Assembly: GCF_038396675.1 (NCBI RefSeq)
Contig: NC_088928.1
Coordinates: 20,488,501 to 20,552,500, forward strand
Source: Hydra vulgaris
Taxonomy: Eukaryota; Cnidaria; Hydrozoa; Anthoathecata; Hydridae
DNA length: 64,000 bases
Direction of reading: 5' to 3'
The notes under the pieces were generated by a model, which saw only the letters and a list, made by a program, of their open reading frames with translations, did not search any database and was not told the DNA's origin. Below, piece by piece: positions 46,080-56,829 of the stretch (position 1 is its first letter; every line of letters begins with the position of its first letter). Both the position numbers and the translations under genes were made by a program.

Positions 46080-47150
46080 TTTAAAGTGTTATTAAAAAAG
46101 ATAGTGAATATTAGCGTTTTTGGTATACTTTTTTTGACACTTCAACATCAAATTAGAGATCTTTCCTTTGGTTTTCAGGTCTATTTTTTTATACGATTCT
46201 TAATCAGGATAAAATTCTCTATCATAATCAAAAATAAAAATAGGGGGTAGAGATGTAAATTAGCGCCCTCTTCTTTTTTAGTGAAGTTCGCAGTGACTTG
46301 GACTTAAGTTGTTGAATTTCAATTTTGTTAGCCTGTAAATTATCCTTAACATTGAAAAATGTCCTTGCTTTCACATAAAAGTTCAAGATGTCTTCAAGAA
46401 CATTTAAATAAAACTCTTTATTAACAAAAGTTTCTGTTTCACTTCAAATCTTTGAAAAATTTTATAAAAAGTTTGTATCTTCAAAAAGTGAAGATAGAAT
46501 ATCTAAGCTGTCATATTTATTGATAGACTTATAAGTCTATAAGTCTTAGTAAGCTAACCATATTCTTAAAAAACTAACCATATTCTTAAAGGTTGTTTCA
46601 GCTGTAATAAAAATACATATTGCCTCAATTTTCATTTTTCACAAACCTGATCTGTTATGGGAGTTAAAAAGTTTGTGCTCAGGCGAATCATCGCTTTCTT
46701 GATATTGAGCAGCAAATAAATTAAATATATATTGTTGATAGTATTCTTCCTTAAAAATATCAGAAAACACAATGCAAAGATATAATGTGCTAAAAACATA
46801 CCTACATAAATAGGCAATAACAATAAACTGATTGACCAGAAAGGTGCGACAATACATGGTTGCATACTTCAAATCCGAGTAATGTGGAAACCGCTAGAGC
46901 TTAAACATTTTTTGATACAAAATATACAGAAAAGTGTTATTTGTGGTATATCTGAAGCATTTTGTTTTTCAGCAACGACATTTAACAAATCCTGGTCAAT
47001 AACTATAAAAATAAAATCAAGCTCGTCTTGATGCAACTCAAAAATGGGCTCAAAATGATTTAAATCTTTAGAACTTTCAGTCATCATTAAAGTTTGTTTT
47101 GCACCTTATTTACGCGGACCACAGGAGGATTTTTTTGATGGACAATTATT
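46080..47150. other. unassigned, possible transposon-derived minus frames
   Basis: Minus-strand frames (46869-47087, 46632-46872) and their extensions toward 46300 give charged, Ile/Leu-rich sequence such as ESSKDLNHFEPIFELHQDEL and, further on, LEDILNFYVKARTFFNVKD. The last segment resembles tails of some transposon-linked proteins, but I cannot name a family. Treated as non-functional. Confidence 0.3.
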
Positions 47151-47206
47151 CAAAGTAACTTTCACCACGTTTCTTAAGTTTACATTTTTTATTTTTCTTT
47201 TTTTAA

Positions 47207-47978
47207 TTTTGTAAACTTCAATGAACTTAAAGAATTTACCATACCCATGAATTCTTTTGTAAACTTCAATGAACTTGAAGAATTTACCATACCCATGAAT
47301 TCTTTTGTAAACTTCAATGAACTTAAAGAATTTACCATACCCATGAATTCTTTTGTAAACATCAATGAACTTAAAGAATTTACCATACCCATGAATTCTT
47401 TTGTAAACTTCAATGAACTTAAAGAATTTACCATACCCATGAATTCTTTTGTAAACATCAATGAACTTAAAGAATTTACCATACCCATGAATTCTTTTGT
47501 AAACTTCAATGAACTTAAAGAATTTACCATACCCATGAATTCTTTTGTAAACTTCAATGAACTTAAAGAATTTACCATACCCATGAATTCTTTTGTAAAC
47601 TTCAATGAACTTAAAGAATTTACCATACCCATGAATTCTTTTGTAAACTTCAATGAACTTGAAGAATTTACCATACCCATGAATTCTTTTGTAAACTTCA
47701 ATGAACTTAAAGAATTTACCATACCCATGAATTCTTTTGTAAACTTCAATGAACTTAAAGAATTTACCATACCCATGAATTCTTTTGTAAACTTCAATGA
47801 ACTTAAAGAATTTACCATACCCATGAATTCTTTTGTAAACTTCAATGAACTTAAAGAATTTACCATACCCATGAATTCTTTTGTAAACTTCAATGAACTT
47901 AAAGAATTTACCATACCCATGAATTCTTTTGTAAACTTCAATGAACTTAAAGAATTTACCATACCCATGAATTCTTTT
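47207..47978. repeat. 48-bp minisatellite, 16 copies, open on both strands
   Basis: 16 copies of a 48-base unit containing ATGAATTCTTTTGTAAAC and AATGAACTTAAAGAATTTAC. Only two positions vary: TTC/ATC and AAA/GAA. The unit is 16 codons long and has no stop in one frame of each strand, so it reads as repeated MNSFVNFNELKEFTIP on plus (47247-48134, running on into the SINE) and MGMVNSLSSLKFTKEF on minus (47189-47968). No promoter, splice signal or homology supports a real protein. Confidence 0.97.
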
Positions 47979-48163
47979 CCAGCAGACGTAGCGCAGTGGT
48001 TAGCGCGCTTGCCTCAGAAACTAGAGATCCGTGATTCAACGCCACCTCTGGAAAAGTATTACTGCATTGATGAGGAAGGAGGCGTGAACTTCTTTTCAAA
48101 TGCTCTTCCGTGGTGCTCTGTGATAAGACCGTAAGGACTTCTTGAAGCATCTATAAAAAAAAA
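47979..48163 (+). mobile_element. SINE family B, plus copy abutting the minisatellite
   Basis: Head: GACGTAGCGCAGTGGTTAGC (box A) and GTGATTCAACGCC (box B-like). Body: GAGGAAGGAGGCGTGAACTT, TGCTCTTCCGTGGTGCTCTG, TGATAAGACCGTAAGGACTT, then an A tail. It starts within a base or two of the last, partial 48-bp unit. Confidence 0.88.
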
Positions 48164-48251
48164 GGGTTTTTATGCTTTTGCTTCTCCATATGAAATGCTA
48201 AATTTTAAATATTTATTAATTATCCGAGGCAGTTTATATGTGTTTATCATA

Positions 48252-48317
48252 TTTGAAATAAATAAAAATGAAAACTATTATTCTTAGATAATAGTTTTTA
48301 TTTTTATTTATTTCAAA
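48252..48317. repeat. 30-bp hairpin with one mismatch
   Basis: TTTGAAATAAATAAAAATGA + AAACTATTAT, six bases, and its reverse complement with a single change (G to A). Confidence 0.93.
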
Positions 48318-48514
48318 CTTGTAATTTAAGCTTGCAGGAGAGATATTGTTTTTGTAACGAGACACGAAAATTAAATGCTGATAGATATTTAAAAAGCATT
48401 CATCATTTTCATTTCTTTTATTAAGGTTTTAACGTGTTCACTTCTAGTCTTTAGAGTAAATGATTCTGCATGTTTTTTTTAAACTTAAAAACTTCTTAAA
48501 CGACTTTAAACAAC

Positions 48515-48935
48515 ATATCAAGGGCGGATCCATAGGGAAGGGGGGTGATAAAGGCGATTACCCCTCCTTAGATATTTTGGAAAGCATTTTTTTAAAAATT
48601 TATATATTTAACACAGTATATTGTTTTAAAACGGAAATAAATTAAGAAGGTTGTTTAAGATTGATATGAGTTTTTAATAAAATTATGTAACTCAAATTTT
48701 AAATCTGACTGTTGGGATAATAATATATGACGTAATTTCATAGTTACATAAATTAAGACAAATATTCTAAAAAAGTTAACTGAAAAAGTTTCATGATTTG
48801 TGGGCTTGCTTGCTAACTTATTATTAAATCTAAAAATTGCCCCAACTTTTCTTAATAGATGGTCTGGATCCCTCAAATCTGAAAAATCTGAAAATCGCAT
48901 GGGTTCACCCCTTATTAGATGGTCTGGGTTCATAC
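48515..48935. repeat. hAT-like terminus and duplicated GATGGTCTGG segment
   Basis: AAGGGCGGATCCATAGGGAA with a G run near 48517 resembles the GGCGGATCCA ends elsewhere. Near 48855-48931, two copies of CTTA.TAGATGGTCTGG.TC occur about 55 bases apart. No coding signal. Confidence 0.4.
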
Positions 48936-51479
48936 TTGCAATATATAGATATAAAGCAATGTAAATAAATAAATAAGCTTATTTAGATGTTTATATTAAA
49001 TCTTTTATTTGTTCATTTTAATTATCTTTTACTATATTTAGTATTGCAAAAGGCTCATGACTCATGCTAAGATCACATGATCTTCTGCAAGCCAATTATA
49101 TTTGTAATGTAATTTGCTCTCTAATATCTATTTACTGAAAGCAAATACAAACATAAAAAACTTAAAAACATTAATTGTAAGCAAGTGTTTACTAAACCCA
49201 GGTGTCAAGATCTTACCAAAAAGGCTTTTGATCAGTGTCTCTGATCCAGTATTTTGAGTAAATAGCCGATACGTTTTCACAAAATGTTTGAAAAAATACT
49301 TAAGACTACGAGATCAATTCAAAATTAGATCTAAACTTATTTGGCAAACAACAAATGAAATAGTAAACAGCTTCATGACTATTATACAAACTTTAAATAA
49401 CTTTAAATGTAAGCAAAGTTAAAAGTCTTTTACGTAATGAGAACTATAAAGTTTAAAAGACACACACTTCAAAACAGGAGCTGTTATTGTAAATCTTTTA
49501 ACTAATTTAACAAAAAATGTCCTAAATTGATAATATCATTACGACCGGTGTTTTTAACAATGATATTTAAAATTGTTTAATAACATCTGATGTTTTAGGC
49601 CATTTTAAAATATTTTTGCTACTTAGCTCAAACTATGTATAATTCAAAAAAAAAAATTAAATTTGGTTTTGAAAAAAACTAGTCTAAGACTGTTTAAAAA
49701 CTAGTTATTATTCTTGCATTGAAAACTTAATGGTAAAGCAGAAACCATTCCGAGCCATTCCTTAAAATAATGGAAACTGATCATAAAGTTTACTTGATTT
49801 AAAAAATGTCTTTTTTTAAATCAAATAATTTTGGACTCACGCTCTCTAGTAGACTAAAACGTTTTTGATTAATAGTCAATAATTAGTTAGAACTTTTTTT
49901 GTTTTGTACCTTTTTTGCTTTTAGCGTGAGCGTAATTATACTTTTGTAAAACATGACAAAATTTGTAGCTGGTTGCTATAATTGTTTACTATTTTTAGCG
50001 TGTGTAGCGCAACAAATGCTAAACGGTGATGACGCGTTGGTATCGCAACGCGGTTGTCAAACGATATCTGTATTTTGTTGCTAAATCTCTAATTATCTAA
50101 TTTATCGCGCACATGTTTACGAATAATTTCCTCATATAAAATACATCAATCTCCATAACCATAGGTTTGATGTGTCAAGTTTGCTCTCACGTCACAAAGT
50201 CTTAAATTAATCTTTGGGCTAATTCATAGCTTCATTAAATATGCAAACATTTCATTGGCTCAAACATCTTATGCAACTTTTAAACCACAAAATTTAAGAT
50301 TTTTTTTTGTATGACTTTTGAGGTTTTCAGCGATTTAACGTTTTTAAGAATCGCATCAACGATTCCTTTCTTTTACAAAAGTAACAATAAACATGACTAT
50401 TATTATTCAAAACTGAGAATATAATAACAATAAAAGAATACCAATAAAAGCTATAGTAAATGGGATTTTAATGACTAGGAAACAACTCACCTTTATCATA
50501 ATAAATCTGTGACAGTACTTTTTTTAAAATATTGTATTTAGAGGTAATGCAAAAAAGGGTTTTCCAAAACAATAACTTAATTTTAAAAACTAAAATTAGG
50601 TTATATTGTTTTTCGTCTTGAAAATTGACGAGTTAAGTCTTAAAAATTGACAAGTGCTAAAAAAAATTTTTTTTTAAGTTAACTTTTTGGTGGGAGGCAT
50701 ATTTTTTGTGTGATCAACGCTTACTATTCAAAAATATGCACACTATTAAGGTAACATAATGCTATAAATGATTTTGTTATTAAATCAAAAAAACTAGTTA
50801 ATTTTAAAAATATTTGGGTTATAAAATTACCTTAATTTTTAAATCAAATTATCTCTAAAAATAAAAATCTCAAAAAAATATTTGTGATACTGTTGTTAAA
50901 CTGTGGTTCTATATTTTGCAATAAGCAAATAAAAAGTTACTGTACTTTAAGTCATTGGTTGAACGATGGAAGAACATACACCTCGAACTATTTCGTCGGC
51001 ATAAAACCTCAGATCTTTTTACTTAAGCCGCGGTTTATCGATTATCGATAATACGCGATCAGACGTTGAAGTGCCTGATATTATATAGATTTATATATTT
51101 TTCCATCTTAGAATGGATTGGTTCTTAATTTAATAACAAATCTATTTAAACCACATTAAGTTTTAAACAATCTTCAGTTTATTGAGCACGACATGATTAT
51201 GTTATAATCAGTTAACTTCACTCCTTAAAGTTAGTTTCACTCCTAGTTCAAGTTATAAGTGCGTTTTTACTTATTGTTTATTGCCATTTGACTTTTATTA
51301 CTTTCGGTATTGTTTATTGTTCTGTTTGAAGTTAGTTACTTGCTTCACTGAACTCACAAAGAAAGATTTCTAGTTTTTTTGTTAAAACTTTTCTTTGTAT
51401 TGTAAAAAGTGAAAATAAAATTAAAATTTAAAACTAATGAATTTTAAGTTTAAAAATTTAGAAATTTAAAGACTAAAAA
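48936..51479. other. no gene seen; upstream region of the exchanger gene
   Basis: AT-rich, mostly unique sequence. Likely holds the promoter and 5' UTR of the gene at 51480. A near-palindromic TTATCGATTATCGATAA lies at 51035-51051, about 430 bases upstream of the start codon; it resembles TATCGATA-type promoter elements but its role is unproven. Confidence 0.4.
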
Positions 51480-53222
51480 ATGAAATTTTTAAAGAGTATT
51501 ACAAATGTTATATTTCGATTGCTGTTTGCAACGACAGTATGTTATTGTTTTGATTTAATTGACGATATGTCAATTTTGCTGGAAGGCCAAAAAGAAGAAG
51601 AAATAACATCAAGTCACAAAACCGACAGTTTAAGTATGTTAATACTCATAACTCTGCTTATTGCGACAGTTCTTGTAATTTGGTTGTTTAAGATTCGAAA
51701 GTTTAGTGTCTTTCATGAGACGGGTGTGGCAATGCTGTTTGGTATAGCTGTTGGAGGAATAATAAGGTACGCGGAGGAATCTGACGGTATCGAAAAAGCA
51801 GTACATATCGGAAGCTCAGAAAATCTAACCACTGCTCCAAGAAACTTATTGATGAACATAAACGGAACGGACTATTCTTATGTTTTAAACGGTATTGTAC
51901 AGCACTTTACCGGACGAAATGAAGGAAATGAACTTGAAGACAAATCTTCTTTTAATCCAGAAATTTTTTTTTATGTGCTGTTGCCACCTATAATTTTTTA
52001 TGGGGGTTACTGCTTAAAAAGAAGATACTTTTTTCGTAATCTTGGAGCAATATGCATGTACGCTTTTGTTGGAACATCTATCTCATGCGTAGTTGTTGGT
52101 GTTATGACATATACGTTTAACAGAATGACAGGAGTAACTTCTACATTTGATTTTACAGAGTGTTTATTGTTTGGGGCAATGATTTCAGCAACAGATCCAG
52201 TTACGGTTTTAGCAATTTTTCATGACATGCATGTTGATGTAGATTTATTTGCGTTCGTATTTGGAGAAAGTGTACTAAATGATGCTGTTGCAATAGTATT
52301 ATACCGTGCAATTGAAGCATATTTAGCGTATAACCCATATGAAGCACGACAATTTAATGCGTACTCGTTTTTATCTGCAATGGGAGACTTTGTTTCGATT
52401 TTTGTTGGATCTTTATTTATAGGGATATCAATGGCATGCGTAACTGCTTTGTTGACAAAACTTACAAAAATAGGAATGTTTCCTATACTAGAAACAGCTC
52501 TATTTTTCTTGATGTCTTACTCTACATATTTAGCAGCGGAAGTTGCTAATTGGTCAGGCATTGTTGCAGTCTTATTTTGTGGCATTGCTCAAAAACACTA
52601 CACATATAAAAATTTGACTCCAGAATCGGCTATTCGAACAACACAAATGTTTGAGTTGCTAAACTTTCTGGCGGAAAACTTTATTTTTTCGTATATAGGG
52701 TTGTCGTTCTTTTTATTTAATTACCATCAATGGAATTTTGGTTTCATTGGAGTTGCGTTTCTAGCAACACAAATTGGTCGAATACTTAACGTCTATCCAT
52801 TGACTTTAATTTTGAACTGCGGACGTATAAGAAAAATCTCTTGTAAACACCAAAATATGATGGCTTTTGCTGGACTTAGAGGAGCAGTTGCGTTTTCATT
52901 AGCAATTAGAAATACAGTATCCGTTCCAAGACAGATGATGCTTACTGCAACTTTATCAATAGTTTTAATTTCAGTTATTTTATTTGGTGGCTTAACGTAT
53001 CCATTCGCAAAGCTTATCGACCTCGAGACCGGAGTCGACGAAATTGAAGAAGAGTTCAAAGCAAAAAGATTAAGTTTGATAGACATTAATGATCCTTCTA
53101 GTAGCACTCCGGAAGATCGAGCTGAAAAAAAAAGATATGAAAAATCCTGGATAGTTAGAACCTACAGTGCTTTTGATAATAAATACTTAATGCCAATACT
53201 AACTGACGAATATGCCGAATAA
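51480..53222 (+). CDS. Na+/H+ exchanger, SLC9A6/7/9 type, single exon
   Basis: 580-residue electroneutral Na+(K+)/H+ exchanger; members of this clade act in endosomes and Golgi and set lumenal pH (family knowledge). The start is fixed by an in-frame TAA six bases upstream (taa aaa ATG). A hydrophobic N-terminal segment (residues 10-24) is followed by TM SMLILITLLIATVLVIWLF (52-70). Conserved blocks: FYVLLPPIIFYGGYCLKRR (164-182), GAMISATDPVTVLAIF (232-247), FGESVLNDAVAIVLYRA (261-277) with the transport pair N267-D268, GIVAVLFCGIAQKHYTYKNL (360-379), FLAENFIFSYIGLS (396-409), and MMAFAGLRGAVAFSLAIR (460-477) with Arg467. Possible glycosylation at N115 and N128. The short cytoplasmic tail ends TDEYAE. 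No intron interrupts 1.74 kb, unlike the usual many-exon structure. No frame damage. Confidence 0.95.
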   Translation: MKFLKSITNVIFRLLFATTVCYCFDLIDDMSILLEGQKEEEITSSHKTDSLSMLILITLLIATVLVIWLFKIRKFSVFHETGVAMLFGIAVGGIIRYAEESDGIEKAVHIGSSENLTTAPRNLLMNINGTDYSYVLNGIVQHFTGRNEGNELEDKSSFNPEIFFYVLLPPIIFYGGYCLKRRYFFRNLGAICMYAFVGTSISCVVVGVMTYTFNRMTGVTSTFDFTECLLFGAMISATDPVTVLAIFHDMHVDVDLFAFVFGESVLNDAVAIVLYRAIEAYLAYNPYEARQFNAYSFLSAMGDFVSIFVGSLFIGISMACVTALLTKLTKIGMFPILETALFFLMSYSTYLAAEVANWSGIVAVLFCGIAQKHYTYKNLTPESAIRTTQMFELLNFLAENFIFSYIGLSFFLFNYHQWNFGFIGVAFLATQIGRILNVYPLTLILNCGRIRKISCKHQNMMAFAGLRGAVAFSLAIRNTVSVPRQMMLTATLSIVLISVILFGGLTYPFAKLIDLETGVDEIEEEFKAKRLSLIDINDPSSSTPEDRAEKKRYEKSWIVRTYSAFDNKYLMPILTDEYAE

Positions 53223-53331
53223 AAACATTCCGACTGAGGAATATACAGAATAAAAACATTCCGACTGAGGAATATACAGAATAAAAACATTCCGACTGAG
53301 GAATATGTCGAATAAAAACATTCCGGATCAA
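53208..53331 (+). repeat. 31-bp tandem repeat across the stop codon, four AATAAA signals
   Basis: Four copies of GAATATACAGAATAAAAACA + TTCCGACTGAG (small variants). The first copy contains the last codons and the TAA stop of the exchanger gene; the stop lies inside AATAAA. Each copy supplies one AATAAA, the canonical polyadenylation signal. Confidence 0.9.
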
Positions 53332-53344
53332 ATATATTCCTTAT

Positions 53345-54110
53345 CAAATGGTTGGTTTAAAAACACCAACTAGTTCTCTTTCTTCTCAGAAAAAAAAGAA
53401 GGGCTTACTAAAATACTTACATTGCAAATAACATGATAGTCTAAATCTATTTTAGGATTGACCAATAGTTGTTTAATCATAAATATTTGATTTTAGCATA
53501 TATTAAGTGTATGCACCACATATGCTACTCCATATGATATACAATTATTTTGAGTAAATGACTCACAAAGCCAGACCATAAAAGGGTCCTAAAACGTTGG
53601 AAATTCAACACATGAATAATAAAAATATATATTAGATCTTAAAGTTATATAGTGTTATATGTGTTATATGTTTCATTTAAAGAGTATACTCTATTAAATT
53701 AATATTCTTGTTAATATTATAACAGAAATACAGTTTTGTAAAAATATGAATATATATTTTGTACATATATATGTATATATAAAAACTAGGGAAAGAACAA
53801 TAATTATTTTAGGACATTTATACCTTTTTTTTAGAAAAGAAAAAGTGATAACAAATGCCATTACAAATATACTACTGAAAATATTTTTACTACGAAAAAC
53901 TATTCAAAAAATATTTAAAATCGATAAATTTTAGAAATTCAAAACAATAACTAATAATATGCTCCTTAAGTAAGAGTTCGCGCTCTTAGAAATTTATAGT
54001 TAACCTCATCTGGTTGGTTAAAAATTATTTTATAAAAGCATTAAATAAAACCTTTACAAAGATTTCGAGGTGTTTTTAAAAAGTCAAGCTTTTACTACTT
54101 AAACAATTCT
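53345..54110. other. no gene seen; probable 3' flank of the exchanger gene
   Basis: AT-rich sequence with no repeats I can recognise. The frame 53746-53934 has no domain. Confidence 0.4.
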
Positions 54111-54111
54111 T

Positions 54112-54320
54112 TTCCAGTTTAGGGGGTCATAAACTTTATTTGGTCATTACTTTAAACATCTCCTTTCCAGTTTAGTGGTCATAAACTTTATTGGGTCATC
54201 ACTTTAAAACGCTAAAACATTTTTGATGAAATACGAATTATATCAATAAATTTTGATTTAATTTAAAAATATAAAAAACTATTTTTAAAAACTAAAATTA
54301 TCCCCCCCCCCCGCCCTCAT
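54112..54320 (+). repeat. GGTCATTACTTT repeat family, copy 1
   Basis: Begins with a direct duplication of about 55 bases (TTTCCAGTTTAGGGGGTCAT and TTTCCAGTTTAGTGGTCATA), then GGTCATCACTTTAAAACGCT, a long A/T segment and a C run. The same order of blocks occurs at 59213-59395. Confidence 0.75.
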
Positions 54321-54794
54321 ATGGGAACGATATTTGAAACTAGTATAAAGTTATAAAAAAAACATAAAGTATAGAAGATAAACACTTTCTATGAGTGTCT
54401 CTTGTCAGCAAACTTGAACAATAAATCTAAATGAAAAGTATAATCGAAGATCAAATGGAAATAGCAACTGTAAATAGCCTCGGAAATTTAATAAGTTTTT
54501 ATTATTTTGTATACCTTATCAAAGACCTATGGAATGACTATCAAAAATAATATAGTTTAGGATAAAGTCCTCAAATTTATTTAAGCTTCAAACAAAAGAA
54601 ATAAATTTTTAAAATTTGATTAAAAGAAAAAGATTTCTTATTTTTTCTTTTTTTAACTAATTTATTTTTGTTTTGACTTTTTTAACGTTAAATTTGTTAT
54701 TATTATTTTTTTATATGAACTTTTTACAATCACGATATATTATTTAAACTTGTACAAAAGAGCTCAAAAAAAAAAAAAAATTGTGATAACGTAC

Positions 54795-54880
54795 TGTTAA
54801 TAATTATCCTTATCTTTTGTTATGTTAATAATTATCCTTATCTTTTATCTTTGTAATGTTAATAATTATCCTTATCTTTT
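54795..54880. repeat. three tandem copies of TTAATAATTATCCTTATCTTTT
   Basis: The core AATAATTATCCTTATCTTTT is repeated three times at intervals of about 30-35 bases. Each copy holds two GATA cores on the minus strand (GATAAGGATAAT). Confidence 0.85.
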
Positions 54881-55071
54881 TTGAGCCCCTTTCAGCTTTA
54901 ACTTCATTTTGTTGTAAGTCCAGTATACACTTTTGTATTTTCTGCATTGTAAAAATAATGTTTATGCAACGATAAACAAAAAAAAAAACAATTATAAACT
55001 AAAAAAATAGGCAACGTATATTTTCATAAGTTCATATTCAAAAGGTTTTTTTTTGTCAAAAAAATTATTTG

Positions 55072-55262
55072 CTGCTCATCATTACATCATTGTTGGTCAT
55101 TATTACATCATTGTTGGTCATTATTACATCATTGCTGCTCATTATTATATCATTATTGGTCATTATTACATCATTGTTGGTCATTATTACATCATTGCTG
55201 CTCATAATTATATCATTATTGGTCATCATAACATCATTACTGCTCATTTTTATATCGATTGC
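55072..55262. repeat. 21-bp tandem repeat, about nine copies
   Basis: Units such as CATCATTGTTGGTCATTATTA alternate with CATCATTGCTGCTCATTATTA and CATTATTGGTCATTATTA-type variants, so there is a higher-order pattern of 2-3 units. The 21-base period keeps frames open on both strands (55053-55289, 55065-55247); these are not genes. Confidence 0.93.
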
Positions 55263-55467
55263 TCATTATATGAAAACCTTGAGTCTTAGTTTTTGCTTTA
55301 AAAATTATTATTCACATATGCTTTTGTAGAAAGCATACAGGGCCGTATTCTCATCTTTTATAGAAAGAATACAGATTAAAAACCATCTTATTAAAAGTTT
55401 TTCTTTTTAATTTTTCAAATCGTAAAAGATGTTTTTTTATCTCGTATGAAGATAAATTTGTAAAACT

Positions 55468-55605
55468 TTTGATGCTGTTACGGTTCGGACATGTTTTATA
55501 AGTAGATAGTATCTGTTTTTTCTGACCATCCTTTAATTAGAAGAAGATCAGAAAAATTGATACTTACTGATCATAAAACAGGTCCAAACTGCAACTGCAT
55601 CAAAC
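55468..55605. repeat. imperfect inverted repeat, about 60-bp arms
   Basis: TTGATGCTGTTACGGTTCGG and ACATGTTTTAT on the left match the inverse of ATAAAACAGGTCCAAACTGC AACTGCATCAAA on the right with several changes; TCTGACCATC/GATCAGA closes the inner part. It looks like a small MITE; no target duplication is certain. Confidence 0.7.
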
Positions 55606-55924
55606 CTAAATGTTTTGAAGTCGTAAGGGAAATCATTCATTTCAATAGCAAGCAAACAAATTAGCAAAAATAAGATTCTTTTTTTTGCTGGGCATAATGG
55701 TAACTAATATAATTAGAAAAACAAACGTAAATATAAACCGAGGAAAACTAAGAATTTTAGATACCAACATATATTGTTTTTTAACTACGGTAATTTTTAA
55801 TTTAGACGAGTGAGTTTCAAAGCATCTCTTTATATATTTAAGATCGTATTAAATACGTATGTAAAAAAACAAAAAGTCAATGTAACCCATGTCACATTTT
55901 TTTTTTTTAATTTACCAATTATGT

Positions 55925-56000
55925 CCATCAGTCAAAAACATTGTTCTGTGAACCTGGTCAAAATAAAAAATATAAAGCCATCGAAATTCACAATTTCAGA
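55925..56000 (+). repeat. repeat pair, copy 1 (partner 56750-56825)
   Basis: AGTCAAAAACATTGTTCTGT and GTCAAAATAAAAAATATAAA GCCAT here match AGTCAAAAGCATTGACTTGT and GTCAAAGTAAAAACTATGAA GCCAT at 56750-56825. Diverged direct copies of an unclassified repeat. Confidence 0.7.
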
Positions 56001-56069
56001 ATTGCAGAGTTAAGCATAACTGGTAATGACGTTTATCAGACAGGATTAACTAGTTATTAGTGCTGATCT

Positions 56070-56275
56070 GAAGCCGTTTTTCAAAACGCCTTAAGTTAAA
56101 AAAATCAAACTTGACTTTTTTACAAAATAAACTGATTTAGTTATTAGTTTCATTTAAAACGTTTTATAAACGTTTTATAAACGTTTTGTAAAGAGTTTCT
56201 CCTATTAATTTTTTTAAATTGGGTTTTTCTTGATATGCGTAAAAAGCATTTAAAGGCGTTTTAAAAAACGGGTAC
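56070..56275. repeat. inverted repeat with CCGTTTTTCAAAACGCC ends
   Basis: CCGTTTTTCAAAACGCCTTA at the left is inverted at the right as TAAAGGCGTTTTAAAAAACG followed by G. GTTTTATAAAC is repeated between. About 205 bases; MITE-like. Confidence 0.65.
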
Positions 56276-56749
56276 GGTGACCCTCTTCGAAACGCCTGTG
56301 ATAATAGACGCGACTCTGAGGAAAAGTTTATTACTTAACTACTACACAAATTACGTTTATACATTAGCATCAATGTTTGTTTTTTTCATTCTTCGGCCTT
56401 ATACTATTGTATGCATGCTTTTTATTTTCCAATCAAAATTTTATTTTGTATATTTTGGTTGGTGTAATATTTGTTGTATACCTTTGTTCATTATAAGTGT
56501 TTATAAAAAGTGTGTTTTTTTATAATTATAAGTTTTGCTTTGTAGCACTGTCTCTCTTATTTTTGTCTTCGTAATAGTATAATTTTAAATACTTTTCAAT
56601 TAATCTTTTTTTTTGTCTTGACAACTGTCTAGATACTTTGTTCAAAAAATAATTCTCTAATAATCTAGTGTACTTTATTTTGCCTTCTGGAGTTAATTGC
56701 TTGTGTGTGACCATTCGGGTAAATTATTTTCCAAAGTTCTTACCAAAGT

Positions 56750-56825
56750 ACTTTAAGTCAAAAGCATTGACTTGTTCGGTGAATCTTGTCAAAGTAAAAA
56801 CTATGAAGCCATTAGATTTCTAGAT
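56750..56825 (+). repeat. repeat pair, copy 2 (partner 55925-56000)
   Basis: See the partner copy; orientation is the same and the distance is about 825 bases, with the MITE-like inverted repeat lying between them. Confidence 0.7.
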
Positions 56826-56829
56826 TATA

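Noticed and set aside
47207-47978. CRISPR-like array
   Set aside because: Units are contiguous with no unique spacers, and the DNA is eukaryotic; it is a minisatellite.
52793-53107. Minus-strand open frame opposite the exchanger gene
   Set aside because: Shadow of the real plus-strand coding sequence, with no homology of its own.
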